Position numbers and translations under genes: made by a program. The notes under the pieces were generated by a model. It had not been told where the DNA came from. It made no database searches and saw nothing but the letters and a program-made list of their open reading frames with translations. A DNA stretch of 64,000 bases, taken from contig CM077115.1 of assembly GCA_039619475.1 (NCBI GenBank), positions 33,059,083 through 33,123,082 of the forward strand. The letters are read 5' to 3'. This document shows, piece after piece, positions 11,601-26,600 of this stretch. The stretch comes from Icerya purchasi (Eukaryota > Arthropoda > Insecta > Hemiptera > Monophlebidae). Positions within the stretch are counted from its first letter, which is position 1. Every line of letters begins with the position of its first letter.

Positions 11601-14600
11601 ATTCGGTTCATCTTCAAAAAATGCTAAATACTATTTTATGCCGTCTTCTTAATATCTGTGTTCTTCAGCAGGTTTCAGACCTTCTTTCTATACTTGCAAT
11701 TCTCTTAACTTCTGAGATTCCTGTTTAACTTTTTTCCTTTACTTAATCGTTCGTGCTTTTCACTTTTATCTGATATTCTTTATCTGTTATTATTATATAT
11801 TTCTACGTCATTTGTCGCAGTCGACTTCTTATATTTGTTTTACTCTCACGATTTTGCATTCACAGATAATTTTTTACATTTTATTTAAAATTAAATTCAG
11901 AGGAGGAAATGATGCTCTGCCGAATTCGCCTTTTATTATCGGACACAACTTCCGCTGGACCTGGATGCCATAAAAACTCGATGTGCAGAACTGGGGCGCA
12001 AGGTGCTGATGATGTTTGAAGAGAACGCCAAAATCTGTCATTAGGAAAACTTTTTGTAAGGAAGACAAGGATATGAGACAACTTTCAAACAGAAATAGCG
12101 TTTATTTCTGTCTTCTGTAGTGAACAGTAATCGCAGTTTCAATATGTTCACCGAGTTCTTTACTTCAGGTTTTTAGGGCGGTATACATGGTTCGAATATT
12201 TTGCTATCCTTTCGAATATCCATTTAATTAGTCACAGAGAACTGATTGATTGGAACAATGATAAAAACGACATCGATTAATGGGATCATTTTTTCCGAGC
12301 GTTTATCATCGGGTAAACTATCTGATAAACGGAAAGGGAGCAATATATTATTAAAGTGAACAGATATTTTATTTCTATAACTAACGGAGAACGTCTCTTC
12401 GAAAATTATTAAAACGGAAAAGATCCCGCAAACCAAGTTTTCAGAGCATTAATGAAAATTATTAATCATACAAGAGGCGGATTTCGCAATGGAGGAGAAA
12501 TTAGACGGGAAAAAATTAATAAAATCATCAATGAACAGCCGGACTTGGATCAATGCACGGTCAGCAGTGTCACTGATGCAGCTTTGCAGTATTCCGCATT
12601 CTGTTATGAAAAAAATAGAGCGGATATCCTTAAATACGATAGTACATATATTTACTTTTTAATATTAATGTAACTCGAAAATTTCAATTCAGTTCAGTTT
12701 TTAGTTAAAATACGATTATTATCTTCTTATTTTTTTGTATCAGTCTTTTTATTACTCAATCTTTGCACACCTAATCCATTTCTAAATTCGGCTGCGTACA
12801 TTTAATATCGGTGTACTGTTTACACCGGTTTCGATATTGAATTCTTTTCATATTTTTGAGGTTTCTTAATCTTTTCAGTCTATCTTTATTAAACCGGTTA
12901 ATTTTGTTTCCATTTATTTTGTTTATGGTTGCATCGGAACGTGTTCACTTACACTAGCTAGTGATAATGAGTCGACTTGCCGAATATTTTTATGTTCTTT
13001 TTTGTTGTCTTAACAACTGTCTGATATTATATTTAATACACACATTAACTTTGGAAAATTTTTGACACGGATGAAAATTTCATACATTTCTTCAACAAAA
13101 GTCGTTTTATATTTATAGACGTTTTTTACTTATTTTCGGTAACTTTTCGAGAGCCTTCGTCTTATCAAAAATATCACTTAAAGTCACCTGAATCTTTAAT
13201 CTTTTTTAGGAGAAAATCAAGCTGCAGAATGAAAGTTTAGATCTACAGTGAACAGTTTAGTTCCAGGTATACAAATGATATACCAAACACGCAGACGACA
13301 AAACCGCCGATCCAAGTTGAAATCAAACAACTTTAGTGATCGGAATTGCGAAGTCAATCGCAAAAGTCGAATATTACATCTCACTTATGCATACTTTACT
13401 GTCTTCTTCTTATAAGTATCTATAGTATTGCCATTGTAATGTCAAAGAAAAGGAAAAAAAAAGTGGTTTTCGTCAATAAACGTCTCTTGTTTTTTATACA
13501 TGTTTTCGCATACGTTATATCGATATGAATTTCGATAATTTTATGCTACTGTAGGTTATAAAAAAACCCAAGCGTAGAACGCAAAGATGGATAAGTACAT
13601 CAGTGGAAGAATCCAAATGGGATTCGGAATTAGCTCAATACTCCGGACCAGAATATCATGTCAATAACCTCCTAAATCCGGTTCTATTCGAGGTAAGTTC
13701 TTACACAACCGCAATTAAAAATTAAATGTATTCGAATGTTAAGAATTGCGCGTGTATTTAATAGTATTTCTCTCGATAGTTCATACTTTATCGCAAGTCC
13801 GTAATATATTAAATTAACCGGATTGTGTTAAACTTATTTTTTTTTTTTTGGTATTTCCATTATCATAGGAAGGTTTTAAACATATACCGAAAAATGCTAT
13901 CGTGCTGGAAATTGCGCCTCATCACTTGATGTTCTCCGTACTTAAACGAGCCTTGGGACCGAAAACCACAGTGATCGGTTTATTGAAGAGGCAGCATAAA
14001 AATAACGTGGAATACGTTCTTTCAAACATTGGAAAGTAAGAGTCTTATTTTCTGTTCTTTTTAATCAATTAGAAAACAGTCTAGTATTTCGACTAGGTTT
14101 TAAAACGAACAATTAATTTCATGTTAAAAATAAAAAGTTCGAAAGTTGGAGGGTAAGTTCGTTCGTGGACAGGCTTTTGCCTGAACGCAACTACCGTTAA
14201 GCCTGGCACGCTCGCCAACTGAGCCCTGCGAACAAACGTTTTCTTTTGTTGTTTACTTTCATTTAAGTGCGAACAGAAAAACCAAATGTAAAAGATCGAC
14301 ATGTTCGGAAACCGAAATTCTTATCTGATATTTTGGTGCGGTACCTTCCAGGCACTTAATTATTGAGCTAAATAGTATTTGAAGCGATGTTACGTCTAAT
14401 TGTTTTTGTTGCAGCTTGAAGAGCATAATGCAGTAAAAAAGAGTTATAATCACGCTCAATTTTTCTAATTCTAAAAGTATTTCTTCTACAAGGGATGCGA
14501 GATCAGCATCATCTTTATGTATTCGTTCGCATATTGATTTATATGAAATTAAAGCAGCATGAATAGTAAATATTAATTACAGCGTACTGCTTAGGCTGGC

Positions 14601-17600
14601 CCCCATTAGATTTTGTTACCAAAAAATGTCCCAATTTTATATAACGAGAGTTAAATGTTAAATGAAAACGTCAATAATATTTTAATACAAATGGAATTGT
14701 GATTATGTTGTTTTTTTCCTGTCGATGCCGGTAAGAATGACGTTGTAAATTTTACTCATTTTATACAAAGTTAGAAGAGAAAGAGATAGACATTTAATCA
14801 AAAGCGGTCAAGGAGAGAGACCTTTCGGGGCCAAAATGGCCGAGTTAATATGTATTTTCTACCCAAATCGTCGTAAAATACGGTATATCAAGCGGACCAC
14901 CCGAGACCTGGGCTTATTTAAAATGGTATAATAGCAAAATTGTGTTTTTTTTTTTTGTTATGTAATTATTCATGTTAATCATAGGAATCACAGAGGGGTA
15001 TGTTAGATTTAAAAATAAAATATACAACTTTTGTAGTTTTATAATGTATTATTCGAGATCCGGGAGGGAGACTATTACATGTGAGATACCATAAGATTTT
15101 ATGCAGACGCTACGAAGCCCGACATTGTTGCCGCATGATACACTACTCGCGATTTTTTACATGCGGGAGATTTTTTGTTGTTGCTTACTATGAAAAGCTG
15201 AGTAGATTTAATTTTGAGCTTAGTACAAACTGAGCAGTTTATTATTCGTACATATTTAAAATTACACGCATGTTTTTATAAGTGGCGGATTTAAATATTT
15301 TGGTCTTATTTAGCAAGTACGACATAAGATTTTTGAAAAGAAATAAACCCTAACGTAATACATAAAATTAAATTTTTAATAATTTTATTTTTTTCTTCTT
15401 TCTCAGCGACTTTATCCTTGACCGATTTTCACCATAATTTTTCTAAAAATTTTATTTTTGTGCTTCATCCATTTAATCTATTTTAATTTTTTTTTTTATT
15501 ATGTTTTTGCGGTCACGTGGTTAAATGAAAGGAATATTGAAAAATTTGCTGAGACGTTAGTGAGACATTGGTTAAAGTGATTCTTGTTAACAATAATAAA
15601 TTACATTTTTATATTAAAAAGGGAAAAAAGCCGAAAAAATTTATTGGTTTTGAAACAAAATTATTCATTTTACATTAGGGAGAATCACGGCATTTAGTTT
15701 GCTGTTTAAACCAATAATGAGTTTTACTTATTAATCTTTAAACTGATGACTTTAAATGAAAACCACTTTAAGTTTTACCTATTCTAATCCTAATTTTCAT
15801 ACGCTGTTGGGTCAAAGTCATTTCTAACAAGCTCAATAATGAAAAAAAAACAGGGCCAAATAAAAATTATAGAAAATAAATATAAAGTTTAGATACATGT
15901 AAGTAAATCCACTTGTAATTGACAATGCTATCTAAATAGATAAATTCTGGGACAAAAATAGTGTAAATATAAAATTTAATCAAGTCCATAATTAATTTAT
16001 GTTTGAATGTTTGAATATATTCTCCATGTTTAGTATTATTTCTTTAACTTCCATTACATTAACAGAAATATATCTTATTAAATGTGACAGAGGAATAAGA
16101 TATTATTGCCCATTAATTTCCAAATGAGGCTTCAGCTTTGATTAATTATGCATCGTAATTATAAGTATTTGATCGTAGTTACTGAAATCTAAACCAGAAT
16201 AATTTATGACAATTAATCAGCGTGTCTAAATGCACACTGGTATATTTTTAAAATATTGTCTATTATGGTAAATATTATTAAAATTGTATTTTCACTCTTT
16301 TAACCCGTTATGATTATTTAAAATAGTAGTAAAATAATTTAAAACTTTACAATGTATTTTATGTAATATTAATCAAGTATACCGAATGATATCAGATGCT
16401 AATGTCACATGTTTAAATGGTCACTCGTTGGGTCTCGCAAACATTCTTTAGTCATTTTTGTTATGATATATTTTTAAAATGACGTAGAAATGTTATGCGT
16501 AAACGTTTTAATGACTCGAAAGTCTGTTTATATATATACAGATGCAGTGTTGCTATAGTGATGGGCTTCACAAGAACTGTATGACATCCTAAATCACAAA
16601 GTACACAATCTGTAAAGCGCTCTCTGCTTAAAAGCTACCAAACTAAATCTGCATATACATGGAAGTATACAGTCATTGCGAGGCCCATCCAAAAATTTCC
16701 CAAAAGACACACGTGGGGTAATCTGTACATAATGAAAAATCGGTCAAAAACGGTAAAACGTTGTGAAACCCGTTTCGGGTCTTACAATGTTCGGACGGGT
16801 CTCACAGTGTGAACTGGCTTTCAAGAAACTGGTTTGTCTATAGACAAATATAAATATATGCTATGACATGCAAAACTCGGTTTACCCCGTTGTATTATTA
16901 TTTCGAGCACTTAATCCTAGAATTACATTATGAATAACGATAAAACAAGGGCCCTAAGTATCCGCCAGGCTGCTTCTTATTTACTAAGACATTCGAATAG
17001 GGTGCGAAGAATCGGCGGAGTGAAAACACGGTGGAATGTATCAATATCGCTACCTAGAACGTCAAAGGTCGCTGTACCAAATCGGAAAACTAGCGAACGT
17101 AATATCAGAAGCAAAGAGGTTGAACATCGACGTACTAGGAATAAGCGAAATCAGATGGACAGGGAATGGAATAATAAAAGCAGATAATACACTCTGAAAA
17201 AGATAAACACGAACACGGAGAAGTACCAAAATAAAAGATAAGATCAGCGCAGTTATCCCAAAATCAGAGAGAATAATTTTTGTGAGATTCGAAATAAAAT
17301 CTAAACCAATAGTAATGAAACTAGTCGAAGATATGAAAAATCGAAAAATGAAATATCTGGCTCACAAATTTAGAGAAAACGACTTGTTCATGTTGGCGGT
17401 ACAAGGGAAGATGCAAGGAAAGCCAATAAAAGGATGATGGAGATTAGAATTAATGACAATGAACTTTCCAGCAAACTCAACATGTAAAAGTCTACGAGAG
17501 ACGATTATTCGGGCCATAGATAGATTAATTTAATAATGCACGCAATCTCTTGTCTCAAGAGACGCAACCATGATGATAATGCTGATGATGATTACAACCA

Positions 17601-20600
17601 AAGATAAAAGGTAAGTCCTGCTGTAGATTTTCACATTGAAAAGTCTTTCTCTTAGCTTAGATATATTTCGTAAGAACAACCGAGCAACCAGGTTTTCATA
17701 GAGCAATTCTCTTTTTCCAAATTAACATCTATTATTTTTTTATAATACTTTCTGTATCAGTTTGTTCCAGTTCTACCGTTGATAGAAAGGTTCTTTTTAC
17801 TATATAATTATCAGTCCCATAACGTATTAGAACAGGAAAATTCCATAAGATTATTTATATTTGTAGATTTATCAGCCATTATGAGAAATACAGCTGTCGT
17901 TTAATTCTTGGTCTAGAATTTCACCTATAAATATAACAAATTTTGAAGCTGTATTTTGAGTGATGTATGTCGAGCGGCCACATTGCCGTTGTATCGAAGA
18001 ATTCAGAAATTAATTTTCTTTTTGTAAACCTTTTTACTAACTTTTCTAATTACAGATGTGAACGTTATCCTATCTTCAGAGATTTCTTCATACGATTGTT
18101 GTAAAATTTGTTTATTAATGAACTTATGCTTACTTCGTATCCAAATATTTTCGATTTGTAATGATTTCGAATATGTTTTTGTGATTTAGCGTGTATTCCA
18201 ATTTACCGGATTTTTCAGACGCTTTCTGATCATTTTGTGAACGGCTCAATAATAATAATTTCATTTGTCACTTTTGAACGGATCCCTTTTTTTAAAATTT
18301 TTGCACAATATTTACAAAACTCACCACCGTGTCTTTTACAATAATAAAGCAACTCATACGTTTCAGTACAATTATTACTAAAGGAAGTATTTTTTGCGTG
18401 CTTTTAATATTCCATTCACTATCAACTATCATCATCTCGAATTCGTTCTGCGGAAAAAAATCTAATTGAATTTTGCGAACTCACGACACAACTACAAAAT
18501 GAAAATGCTGGATTGGCTACTTCGCTCAAAAAGTAAACAACAATTTGAAAACAAACTGCTAGTATACAAACAAGGCGTCGCGCCTTCCTGGTGATATGGT
18601 ATCCAGCTATGGGGCACGCGACAGCCAATTCTAACTTAAAGTTCAGGCGTTTCATAACAAACCTCTGCGACGTTTATGCGATGCACCGTGGTTCGTGTGC
18701 AACATCATCATCCAAAGCGATCTACAAACACCCACAGTGATTGAGGAAATAAACTTCCATAATAGTCGACATTATGATCGTTTGATTGGACACATCAACC
18801 CTCTTGCTGTCTCCTTGACAAATAACACTACACAACGACGGCTTAAGATGTATTATATTTGTGAATAAACGATATAATTATGATGGGAACCCACAGACGG
18901 GCATTTGCCTTGTGGGACCCGCAAATTATTTAAAAAAAAAAAAAACCTTTAGGCTCATAGCCTCAACAACATTATGATCATAACAATAATTTATAGTGTG
19001 TAATACTGATTATTATTTTAAACAACATTGTAATAATAGAAAAAAAAATAAAAGAGTGTCACCAATAAAAGTAGAAAATCTTCCAGAACTCATTAAACGT
19101 ATGTTAGTCCACATACTACAACATATGATCTCTTATGATGAGAAATTTACAGACATATTTTTGCGTACTTCTCCGCAATTAGACACTATCTGTAGTCTTC
19201 GATTCAATGCTATTACGCGCGTTAATTCATTCATTAGTGTCAAAATATACCTATCAGATTCCATAGATACATGACTAATTTGTTTTCATGTAGATCACGA
19301 TTCACTTAAAATAGCCTCTTATATCGTGTTTTGTAAATATTGAATGAAAAAAAATGTGAATGTTTATGTGGAAACTTTCAGAAAGAAAATGCATACCACT
19401 TGACACCCCCCTTCTCGTGGAGAAATACTGGCACTTTATAATGGCAGGAACTAATTTCTGGTAATTCAGAATTCTGCTATTTTTCAGAAACTACTACTTT
19501 AAAAAGTCTAACGATTAGTAATGGGGGTTAATTTGTAATCGAACGAAGATTTCAGTCTTTTTTCCATACTTGGGGTAAACTTTGGAAACGGCCTTTTAAA
19601 TACTTCCAAATTCGTATGTTTTCCCTTACTGAACCAAGTGATGAGGATAAAAATTCAGTTCACGTTTGTTTTTTTGATCGTGTTGTTTCGACGCAATTTG
19701 TTCTCTGTCGATGAACGTTTTTTTTTATTAATTACTGCACCTACACTCTCTTTTTTAAAAAATTCAAGTATTTTTTCTATTGTATAAAAAATTTAAAAAT
19801 AATACGTACAAAAATAAATGTTTCTTACCCTTGAAATAATAAATTACAACTTAATATTTATTTTCCTGTTAGATTTTTCCTAGCCGGAGGCTACCCAAAT
19901 TTAAATAAATTGTTAGATAGTCAGCCGAATTATCCAGTACCACGTGGAACACCCATGTTACAATCAATTGTCCAGTGGGATCATTCAAATAAGTGGGTAT
20001 CACCCGGATATTCTACCGAAGTAAGTCATAAATTAAACGGCGTTATTAAATTTGTTATCTTCTTTTTTTTATTTTCACTCACATTGCTTAATCTCGGCTA
20101 AATATTAGATGCATGAACGTGACTTGATCAACATCATAAATGTAAACTTCGTTCATTTTAAAATAATATTTTCTGAAATTGTGTTTTCCTTATAATCATT
20201 TTGTTCAAAAACAATTTACCGTCATCTGATGAAGAAATGTATCATTTAAATGGAAGATCGAATTCCTGCCTTTATTCATTACGTTTTTTCTCGATACTAC
20301 TCTGCAGGCAGCAATTTACATACAGATAGATATTTTGTATAAAGTGAAGTGAATTAAAATATATATTATTAAAATAATGCTAGAGAAGATTTGCTAGAAA
20401 CTGATGCAAAATATTTTGAATACGTTACAATGTGGGGCTCGATTTTTGTATTTTTCATTGCTTAAGATTAAAATGTATTTCTCCCGAATTAATAAATCAT
20501 AAGCGCATTAGCTACTTTTTGCAGACTACTTTTTTTTCCTTTTCTTCGTTTCACAGAGTTCTTCAGCAGTTAAACACCCTTGGTTGCAGCTGCCACCACG

Positions 20601-23600
20601 ACCATTTCCCAACATTCTTTCGATACTATTACTTTTAATCTATCTCTCATTATGCAATTATATCTTACCGAAGGTCTTTCATTTAAAAAATGTTCAATAT
20701 CCGCCGAATTGACTCTATCAGTTGCTTAAGTCTTATAGGCGTTTTATTTCGATTGCTTTAGAGTAATTTGGTTATCACGCCATATTTCACTTTGTTCTAC
20801 ATTACAATTCGTCGTCTAATCTACAGAATGCTGAGCTCGTTACAGAGTAGCTCCCAGACGAATTACTGACAACTTTATATATTATGTATTCCCGGTAGAT
20901 GATTGTTTTCTTCGTCACTTACTATTTAATTTCGTTATGATTCATTTTTAACCCGTACAGGCAGAATGAAACTTAGAGCCTTATTAGTTCGCGAATATAC
21001 TTTTCCTCCTTGGCTACGGTTGGCAGCGAAAAGAATGATTTTCTCTCCTTCAGGCTTTATTTAAGAAATAAGCGAACAAAGGCGAAGGCGTTCGTTTACG
21101 AAAAATAAATCGCTGTGTTATTATTTGTGTCAATAAAAGATTTAAAATTTAAAGATATTATAATTTGCATTGCTTAAAGCGACGATACCTTTGCCTTTAA
21201 AAACCTATACTGATTACAGCTGCAGTTTCCTTATTATTGTACCTAATTCATTCCTATCGTTAGATATCATTACGACACCAACGGTAAACCTTAATTTATT
21301 TCGCCCTATCAGTAGTATCGGTCAAAGACACATCTCTTTCTGTCTCTTTCTCTCTCTCTCTTTTGGACACCTTTATGTATCGGTCATATTCATATATAGT
21401 GTTTTACAGTTTCACTGTTGCTTAGCAGTTATTATACAACCGCCTTGTAAGATTAATTAAATACGACAAAGCTATGTATAGTCGAGGAAGGACATTCTAC
21501 ATTTTGTTCCAAACTACGTTATTAAACGTTAATAAAACACAGCCTCATTTGTTCCAGAAATTATTTATTTTCCAAATTAGCTATCGAGAAATAATGATTT
21601 ATTTACTAGTGCCTTTTCATTTAGTAAAATCGGGTCCCGTTCTATTGCTATTTTCCAGGATGTATAACAGTAGCATGACTTCATGTATAGGTGGAATAAA
21701 TGTATTCTTAACCCATAGTTATTGCAATATTTACATATATTGGACAATAATCGATAGAATCATTTTTGCAGTTAGGATGTGAAGTGTTATTTACAGTTCA
21801 CATATTAGGTTTTACTCATGTTTTTTTTGCTATAAAGGCGTTTGTTTATAATAATTTTTTTGAGAATAAAAGAATTGAATCAATGTAATTGTTTGTTAAT
21901 TTATATTAACCTAATCTTACGTTCGAAAATCAAATTTTGTACTACAGTAATTTAATTTAATGTCACCACTCGCACAGAAAAAAGCTGGAACTGTCGACAT
22001 TGTGATGGATCTTTCAACGGATGAGTACAGTTTTATTGGTGGTCACAAAGTAGATGGTCGAATTGTTGTGCCAGGAGTGACATATACGGTGAGTTCAATT
22101 TTTTTGCACAGTCGCGTTATTCGATAATGATAAAATTTAGAAAAAGTATACTTTTGCTTATTTTTTTTTTTTTAGAAAAAAACATTAAAAAAATTAAAAA
22201 AAAAAGCAGAAAAAATCGTTAATATCGTTTCATAAATGATAAAGAACTTGTTAGATTACGTTCGTCATTATACATATACATTCCTAAATCTGTATTATAA
22301 ATATACGTTAATGAGTTACTTTAAAAAGTAAAAATCAATTAAAAATTTAATTTTTCCTCTATCACGCCGTTTCAATGCCTAATAAGGTACGGACACATTG
22401 CTATTACGTCACGTGAGTTTGTTTCTTGGAGGAAATAATAAACTCATACGCGTGATGATGGTGTTCACACTGCTGTCACATTCTATCAATATTTCAGTAT
22501 CATTAGACTGTGTTATTACTTAGTGGGGTGTATCTTTATTTCACTAATCCGTGTTCAATTCTACCGTTGCTAAACGATGCGCGATCTAAGAAGTAAACAA
22601 CGAATATATCACGTGATTAGGCTGTTGTCAAGTCGTGTGCGCTTACACATGATAACGAAAAATGTAGTACTCGAATTTTACATGGAGTTGTAATGTGTTG
22701 TGACTTGTCGTGTTCACACTGAAGTCACATCATGTACTTCACGTTATAGTTTTTATAGTGCCGTGATTACACGTTTTTGCCAGATCTGGAGCTACTACAT
22801 ATTTTTCCGGCGTCAGATGACATTTTATTATTGTTGACGAGCGAATTAATTACCAAAAAGCGCGCCCAATCAGAACGTTGTATTTTTGATGTGTCAATGA
22901 TATTTCTGTATCTTATCATTTCATTGTATTTTTCCGCGATTATTTACGTTATAAAAATATAAGATTTTTAAACTCACTACTAATTATAAGAATATTGTGA
23001 TGATAACCAAATAGTGAATTTGCGAAATAAGTGTACAGTGTACTGAATAAAAAGTATTTTCATCGTTGATAATGCAGACAGTAATATTTTGTTACAGTAA
23101 ATTTCAGTGGCATAATTAAGTTACAGTAGCAGTTATGTGTATACGTTTACCGTACTTGTTTATATATACTTAAAGTCAATCAATTAAAAAAGTTACATCA
23201 GATTAATCACGGAACTTTAGAGAAAACTATCGAAGATTATAGTTGTAACATAACTTCTTATGACTCCGTGAATAGTATGTGCAATAAATGTAAAAATCCA
23301 ACGCTTAATATTCAGTCAACTGATAATACAGATTCTGTGACCTTTTCTCAATGGAAGTCTGTTATTGAAGAAAAAACTGTAAAAGGCGAAAATAAGACAT
23401 TCAAGATAACAATTAGAAGGTTGCAGTTTCATCCAACGTTATTGCTGGAAAAATAAAATGACCGAGAGTATTATTACTTTGATACTGATATTGATATTTA
23501 CAAAAAATTTTAACTTTTGTTTCTTTTTGTTAATATTCTTTTGTTTAATTAATTTGCTAAGCTTATTTTTGTTAAAAGTTTAATATAAAGTTATACAGCT

Positions 23601-26600
23601 TTATTATTTTATACATGTTGGGATGGTTTAATTATTACCGTCAATATAAAGAAGTTTAATATGATTAATAATCATACTTGGCTGTGTCCATTGTTCAGTA
23701 AAAATACTGTTCAGAAGTGATTTAAGCTAATCACATTATTATTAAAAATAAATGTCTAATAAATAAACAAGTATAACATAAACATTTTCGCTTATTGAAC
23801 TCATAAACCTAAATTTTATATATATATATCATTCAGGGAACTCCTAAATCATTCTATGAACACATCATCATTTCTGGGAACATCTCTTAAATCACATATA
23901 ATATGTACACTATTATTTTTGATATTTAAGAGTGGTATTAAAAAAAGGCAGACTTCACATACCTATAGCTAATTAATATACATGTAAGTCGGCGATATTG
24001 TCTAATTTAGATAACTTAGTACAAAGAAATTGCATTTTAGCTTCAGTCGTGGTGATATTTTACTTCTAAACGATTTTGTATAATTTTACCATGGAGCTTT
24101 TTAATTTTTTATGATTAACTACATGCTTCCGCTATTGTAAAGGCTAAAAAATAAAGACATCATTTATATTCTAATATTATTATAATCCTTACAAAATCGT
24201 TCCCAGAAATGTTCCGCGACAGCTCACTTTAAAAACAAAATTACATAAAAAGTAATTAATGCTATACTTTGCCATCGTAGATATCGTTTAAACACAAGTT
24301 TAGTGATCATTTAAGCTAATCATCAAAGTTATAGCTTCTAGGTATATTCATCATAAAAATGAATTTGGAATTTGCCACCTTGGTGATTTTGACCCTTTTA
24401 CATTTTAATATTACTTAATATACACATTTTTTATTTACATACGTTAAAAATTAAGAAAAAAAAAACTACTTTTGTAAGTGACCTATTTGAACAGCATCTA
24501 GTTGCCAGGTTACACTACCAGCATCAGAAGTAAAATAGTCCTTAAAGTTTTCTGGAATCTGAAAAGCTGTACGAGAACTATTTCTTCTAATTGCATTTAC
24601 ACGCAATAAACCCGATTCAGGAGGAATCGACTCATTATTTAGTTCAAACATATTGTCTGTACGTAATATGTTGTGTAAACAACATGCCGCAAGGACAATT
24701 TTGTCTACAAATTCTGGCTGCAATTCTAGCCGATTCCTAAAACATCGCCAGCATGCGACCAATATTCCAAATGCATTTTCTACTACACGCCTGGCCCTGG
24801 ACAATCTGTAATTAAATATTTTATTATCCTCATCATGTAATTTATTTTTGGGATATGGCCGAAGAAGATAATTGGTTAGCGGAAATGCTTCATCTCCTAC
24901 TAAAATGTATGGCTGTGGCTCGCCATTTTCTATTAGGGGCGTTGGTGATGGTAAATTGAATTCGTTACTTTGAAATTTTTTGCCCATCTGAGATTTGAAA
25001 AAAAATCCACTATCACTGTTTCTATGGAAAGTGCCGACATCGACAGAAACAAATTTGTAATTGGCATCAACTAATGCCAGAATTACAATAGAATGACTTC
25101 CTTTATAATTAAAAAATGTCGATCCAGCATTATTGGGGCTCTGAAGATTTATATGTTTCCCATCAATGGCAGCTATACAATTGGGAAAATTCCATATATT
25201 TTTAAACTGCTCGGCATTGTTCTTCCATGTTTCCTCTGTGGGGGGTGGCATTGCAACCTCTCTCAATGTACTCCATATAACATCACAAGTTTCTTTTATA
25301 ATTTTACTAACAGTACTGAATCTTAATCTATAATTGAATCCAATACTCCGGAAAGAATTTCCTGTTGCTAAAAATCTGAAATAATACAAACATCATATTT
25401 ATCTAATCATTCTTATTGTAATAATTTTGTTTTATTAACATTTCAAATATTAATAAGAATAATGAAGAACAGAAAAAATAAATTATATTTTATATACAAT
25501 TTACAACTCACGAAGCTAAGGAACGATGGGATAGACTAAGAAAATGTTTCAATAATGCAATAACTAAAATGGTTGTCAAAAAAAAAAAAAAAAAAAAAAA
25601 ATTGGAAATATGAAGAACATAACATTTCTTTTACCATATTTGAAAAATAGAAAGTGATGATCTGATTAATTCACGGTTAAATCACAAAATTACATAAATT
25701 ATCTGTTAACTACATAATTTGTTTGAGAACACTCAAATTTAAAATTGTTTAAGTAAACAGGTCCGTTTTTTAAAAATGACGTGCTTTTTTTTTTTTTTAG
25801 AAAATAAGTTTTCTTTTAGAACATCATGATTGTAAAAATGTAATAAAGTTACATAGAAAAGTAACTATATTTCAGAAATGAATCAATGTAGATTGCTTCA
25901 TGCTGAAAAACCTTGGTTTTAAATTTTTTGTCCCTTCACATTCTAACATTTCAAATTCTGTATATTTTTGTTTTTATTCCAACTTTCAGGCAATAAGTCC
26001 CTATTTCAATTTTCTCCATATTCATAATAATCCCAGAATAAAAATATAAATAATAATGAACATAAAGTATTAAAAACCTTAAACAGACGGCTAGCCTTCC
26101 TTCAGTAGATATAACTCTACAAAATTGAGTATTCTGTTTTTTTAATTTGTTTTTTATTTTATTATGAAGGCTATCAAATTGGTGCATTTCCATTCGGAAA
26201 TACATTTTAAACCGTTCCGGGTCCTTCCGCAATTGTGGAATTAACCGGTGGAATTCCCCAAATTTTTCTCTTTTCCGATTAATGTCATGCACCCATTTCC
26301 TCTTTTTTACTGTTTCAGTCACTGCCAAAATACCTGTAACCATTTCTTCTTCCCAATCTGAGGAACTACTTGTATCTGTCATAATTATAATTTTAAAAAA
26401 AATCACCAAACAAAACTAGTATCGCAAAGTTAATGAAAAAGTCGGTAATAACAGAACAAAAATGGCGGTAATAACATAATATAAAAAAGGCGGCAATAAT
26501 GAAATATAGAAAAACTGTTGATAGCATGTGACAGCAGTGTGATCACAAGCATGGCATCACATTCAATTAACAAAGGAAATAAATTGTTTACATACAGTTT

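Larger units (their letters stand above)
14036..19872. other. FASN intron 7
   Basis: 5.8 kb. Holds a tRNA-like SINE head at about 14160-14235, RTE-like fragments at about 17030-17590 and a Jockey-like relic at about 18440-18950. 14240-17000, 17600-18430 and 18960-19872 are AT-rich; nothing else recognised. Confidence 0.6.

Noticed and set aside
12800..12840. Imperfect hairpin (AATATCGGTGTA ... TACACCGG..CGATATT)
   Set aside because: Short, with mismatches and no T run or gene beside it; not enough to call an element or structured RNA.
18422..18655. 77-codon minus-strand frame with Cys-rich hydrophobic segment
   Set aside because: Antisense of the + strand Jockey relic, which reads YGIQLWG in the same place.
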